From Geomonas limicola (GTDB lineage: Bacteria > Desulfobacterota > Desulfuromonadia > Geobacterales > Geobacteraceae), in NCBI RefSeq assembly GCF_014193675.1, contig NZ_BLXZ01000001.1:620001-684000 (forward strand): a DNA stretch of 64,000 nt, given 5' to 3'. The notes beneath the pieces were generated by a model. That model saw only the letters and a list, made by a program, of their open reading frames with translations, had not been told where the DNA came from and made no database searches. Positions 62,823 to 64,000 of the stretch are shown here, one piece after another (position 1 is the first letter of the stretch; the number at the start of each line of letters is the position of its first letter). The position numbers were made by a program, and so were the translations under genes.

Positions 62823-63569
62823 TCAGCGCACTTCCCACGCCTTCAGTGCCTCGATGGAGGCGTAGTTGGTGAGGTCGATGTGCAGCGGCGTGATGGAGAC
62901 GTGGCCGCGGCTGATGGCGTGGTAGTCGCTGCCGGGGATGTCCTCAAAGCTAAGATCCACGGTGCCGATCCAGTAGTAGCTGCGCCCGCGCGGGTCCACC
63001 TTGTCGACGATGGTCCCCTTGTAGCTCCTTTTCCCCTGATGGGTGACGAGCGGCACCTTCAGAAGTTCTGCCGGCAGGTCGGGGACGTTCACGTTCAAGA
63101 AGGTGTCCGGCGGCAGCCCTTTGGAAAGGACGTGCTCGGCGATGCGCGCGGCGCAGCCGGCTGCCGCCTGGTAGTTGGTCCCGGCCTCGCGGGTTACCAG
63201 CGACACGGCGATGGCGGGGATCCCCATGAGTGTCGCCTCGAAGGCGGCGGCCACGGTTCCCGAGTAGGTGACGTCGTCACCCACGTTCGCGCCACGGTTG
63301 ATCCCCGAAACCACCAGGTCCGGGCGGAAACTCAGGAGGCTGTGGATCCCCAGGTTGACGCAGTCGGTGGGTGTGCCGTCCACCGAGTAGATGTTGTCCG
63401 CGATGCGTGCGGCGCGCAGCGGATGGTGCAGCGTGAGCGCGTGCCCCACCGCGCTGCGCTCCCTGTCCGGTGCCACCACGACCACTTCGGCAATTTCGGC
63501 CATGCGTTCGGCCAGAGCGGTAAGTCCCGGAGCGTGGACCCCGTCGTCGTTGGTAAGGAGAACCTTCAC
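62823..63569 (-). CDS. surE: 5'/3'-nucleotidase SurE
   Basis: A 248-residue metal-dependent nucleotidase and survival protein. The N-terminal metal site LLTNDDGVHAPGL, the VVVVAPDRERSAVGHALTL block and VVSGINRGANVGDDVTYSGTVAAA are diagnostic. GTG 63569 with GAGG nearby is the start. It heads the surE-pcm-rpoS-apt gene string, so all may be expressed as a stress and starvation set, although no single promoter was recognised. Confidence 0.96.
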   Translation of the reverse strand: MKVLLTNDDGVHAPGLTALAERMAEIAEVVVVAPDRERSAVGHALTLHHPLRAARIADNIYSVDGTPTDCVNLGIHSLLSFRPDLVVSGINRGANVGDDVTYSGTVAAAFEATLMGIPAIAVSLVTREAGTNYQAAAGCAARIAEHVLSKGLPPDTFLNVNVPDLPAELLKVPLVTHQGKRSYKGTIVDKVDPRGRSYYWIGTVDLSFEDIPGSDYHAISRGHVSITPLHIDLTNYASIEALKAWEVR

Positions 63570-63874
63570 GACACACCTCGTTACCTGCCGAGCACGGCTT
63601 AAACGAGAAAGCGGCCCAGCGAAACGGCAGGCGGCGCCTCACCCGTTAAGGCGCTGCCGACAGCTCGATCGGACCGTTTTCCCATGAGACACCTTTCGGC
63701 TCGAGCAGGGGTTACTTTAACATAATTTAATTTTGTGCGGCATTTATTAACATTAGAGTTGCCGGTGCTGCAACGCCCAAGGACGTAAGGGACGAAAGGT
63801 CACCAAGGACCAAAGGATGCACTGCCCGGAAGCAACTGAGGGTGCGGTGGCGGTGGCGAGTGCAGGATAACTGC
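63570..63874. other. Intergenic stretch upstream of surE
   Basis: No gene seen. An AT-rich patch (about 63712-63755, ATAATTTAATTTTGTGCGGC) probably contains the surE promoter, but no -35/-10 pair is convincing. Confidence 0.35.
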
Positions 63875-63920
63875 TCCCCAGTCCCCAGTCCCCAGTCCCC
63901 AGTCCCCAGTCCCTAGTCCC
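63875..63920. repeat. Tandem AGTCCCC heptamers
   Basis: About six and a half copies of AGTCCCC (one varied to AGTCCCT), the last holding the stop codon of the gene beyond. Confidence 0.85.
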
Positions 63921-64000
63921 TGCCTTTCCTCGCGTAGTGCACTTTCATCGCAATCAAGAAGCTGTAGCAGGCGATGGAGAAGGTGTTCGCCAGAATCAAC
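63913..64000 (-). CDS. C-terminus of a probable SemiSWEET membrane transporter (partial)
   Basis: Only the last 28 codons are in the window: LILANTFSIACYSFLIAMKV, then HYARKGRD and TAG. The spacing and pattern LANxxxxxxxxxxLxxKxxY match the final helix of SemiSWEET sugar transporters. The rest of the gene lies beyond base 64000. Confidence 0.5.
   Translation of the reverse strand, partial: LILANTFSIACYSFLIAMKVHYARKGRD

Overview
The window looks like a chromosomal segment of a Geobacter-type bacterium (Desulfuromonadia/Geobacterales; Geobacter, Geomonas and Citrifermentans are all possible). The reasons are its GC-rich backbone, secreted multihaem c-type cytochromes that mix CxxCH and CxxxxCH motifs, many PAS-based hybrid kinases, chemoreceptors, PEP-CTERM proteins behind sigma-54 promoters, and the order surE-pcm-rpoS-apt. 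The genus call is an inference from gene content.

Left part (1-27.7 kb), mostly ordinary GC-rich backbone. It holds a GAF/sigma-54 activator, a chemoreceptor with a convincing sigma-28 promoter, an XRE-receiver regulator, two large PAS hybrid histidine kinases, a bestrophin-like channel, lipoproteins, catalase-peroxidase katG with its own sigma-70 promoter, a bacteriohaemerythrin, a receiver protein, a zinc-independent MDR oxidoreductase, a class A acid phosphatase, a DoxX protein, and a secF-antiporter operon that has no secD next to it. A second chemoreceptor gene is broken by a frameshift. A block of degenerate 20-25 bp units at 25.6-25.9 kb looks like the end of a lost IS21-type element.

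Middle part (27.9-43.7 kb): a PAS protein with a Cys-rich tail, an ArgO/LysE exporter, a small dihaem cytochrome, two PEP-CTERM proteins (one with a probable thioester domain), a three-gene micro-operon encoding a protease-like protein that has lost its catalytic glutamate, a two-component system followed by an exported MsrB-MsrA fusion, and a cytochrome operon (small exported protein, 5-haem protein, 14-haem protein with Ig-like repeats). A second Cys-tailed sensor lies at 42.5 kb.

Accessory part (40.8-60.2 kb): lower GC and heavily scarred. At least two families of REP-associated tyrosine transposase (RAYT) remnants lie here with their terminal repeats. An 840-bp direct duplication flanks a low-GC gene for a TPR, B12-binding, radical SAM, TPR fusion. 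Next to it is a GT-C glycosyltransferase gene carrying an in-frame TGA. Also present are an orphan PAS/HisKA_3 kinase, an OmpA-like protein, a broken FKBP gene and a lipoprotein whose tail is encoded by a repeat.

Right end (60.3-64 kb): backbone resumes at tRNA-Arg(CCU), then apt, rpoS, pcm and surE, all on the minus strand, and the 3' end of a probable SemiSWEET gene that runs off the window.
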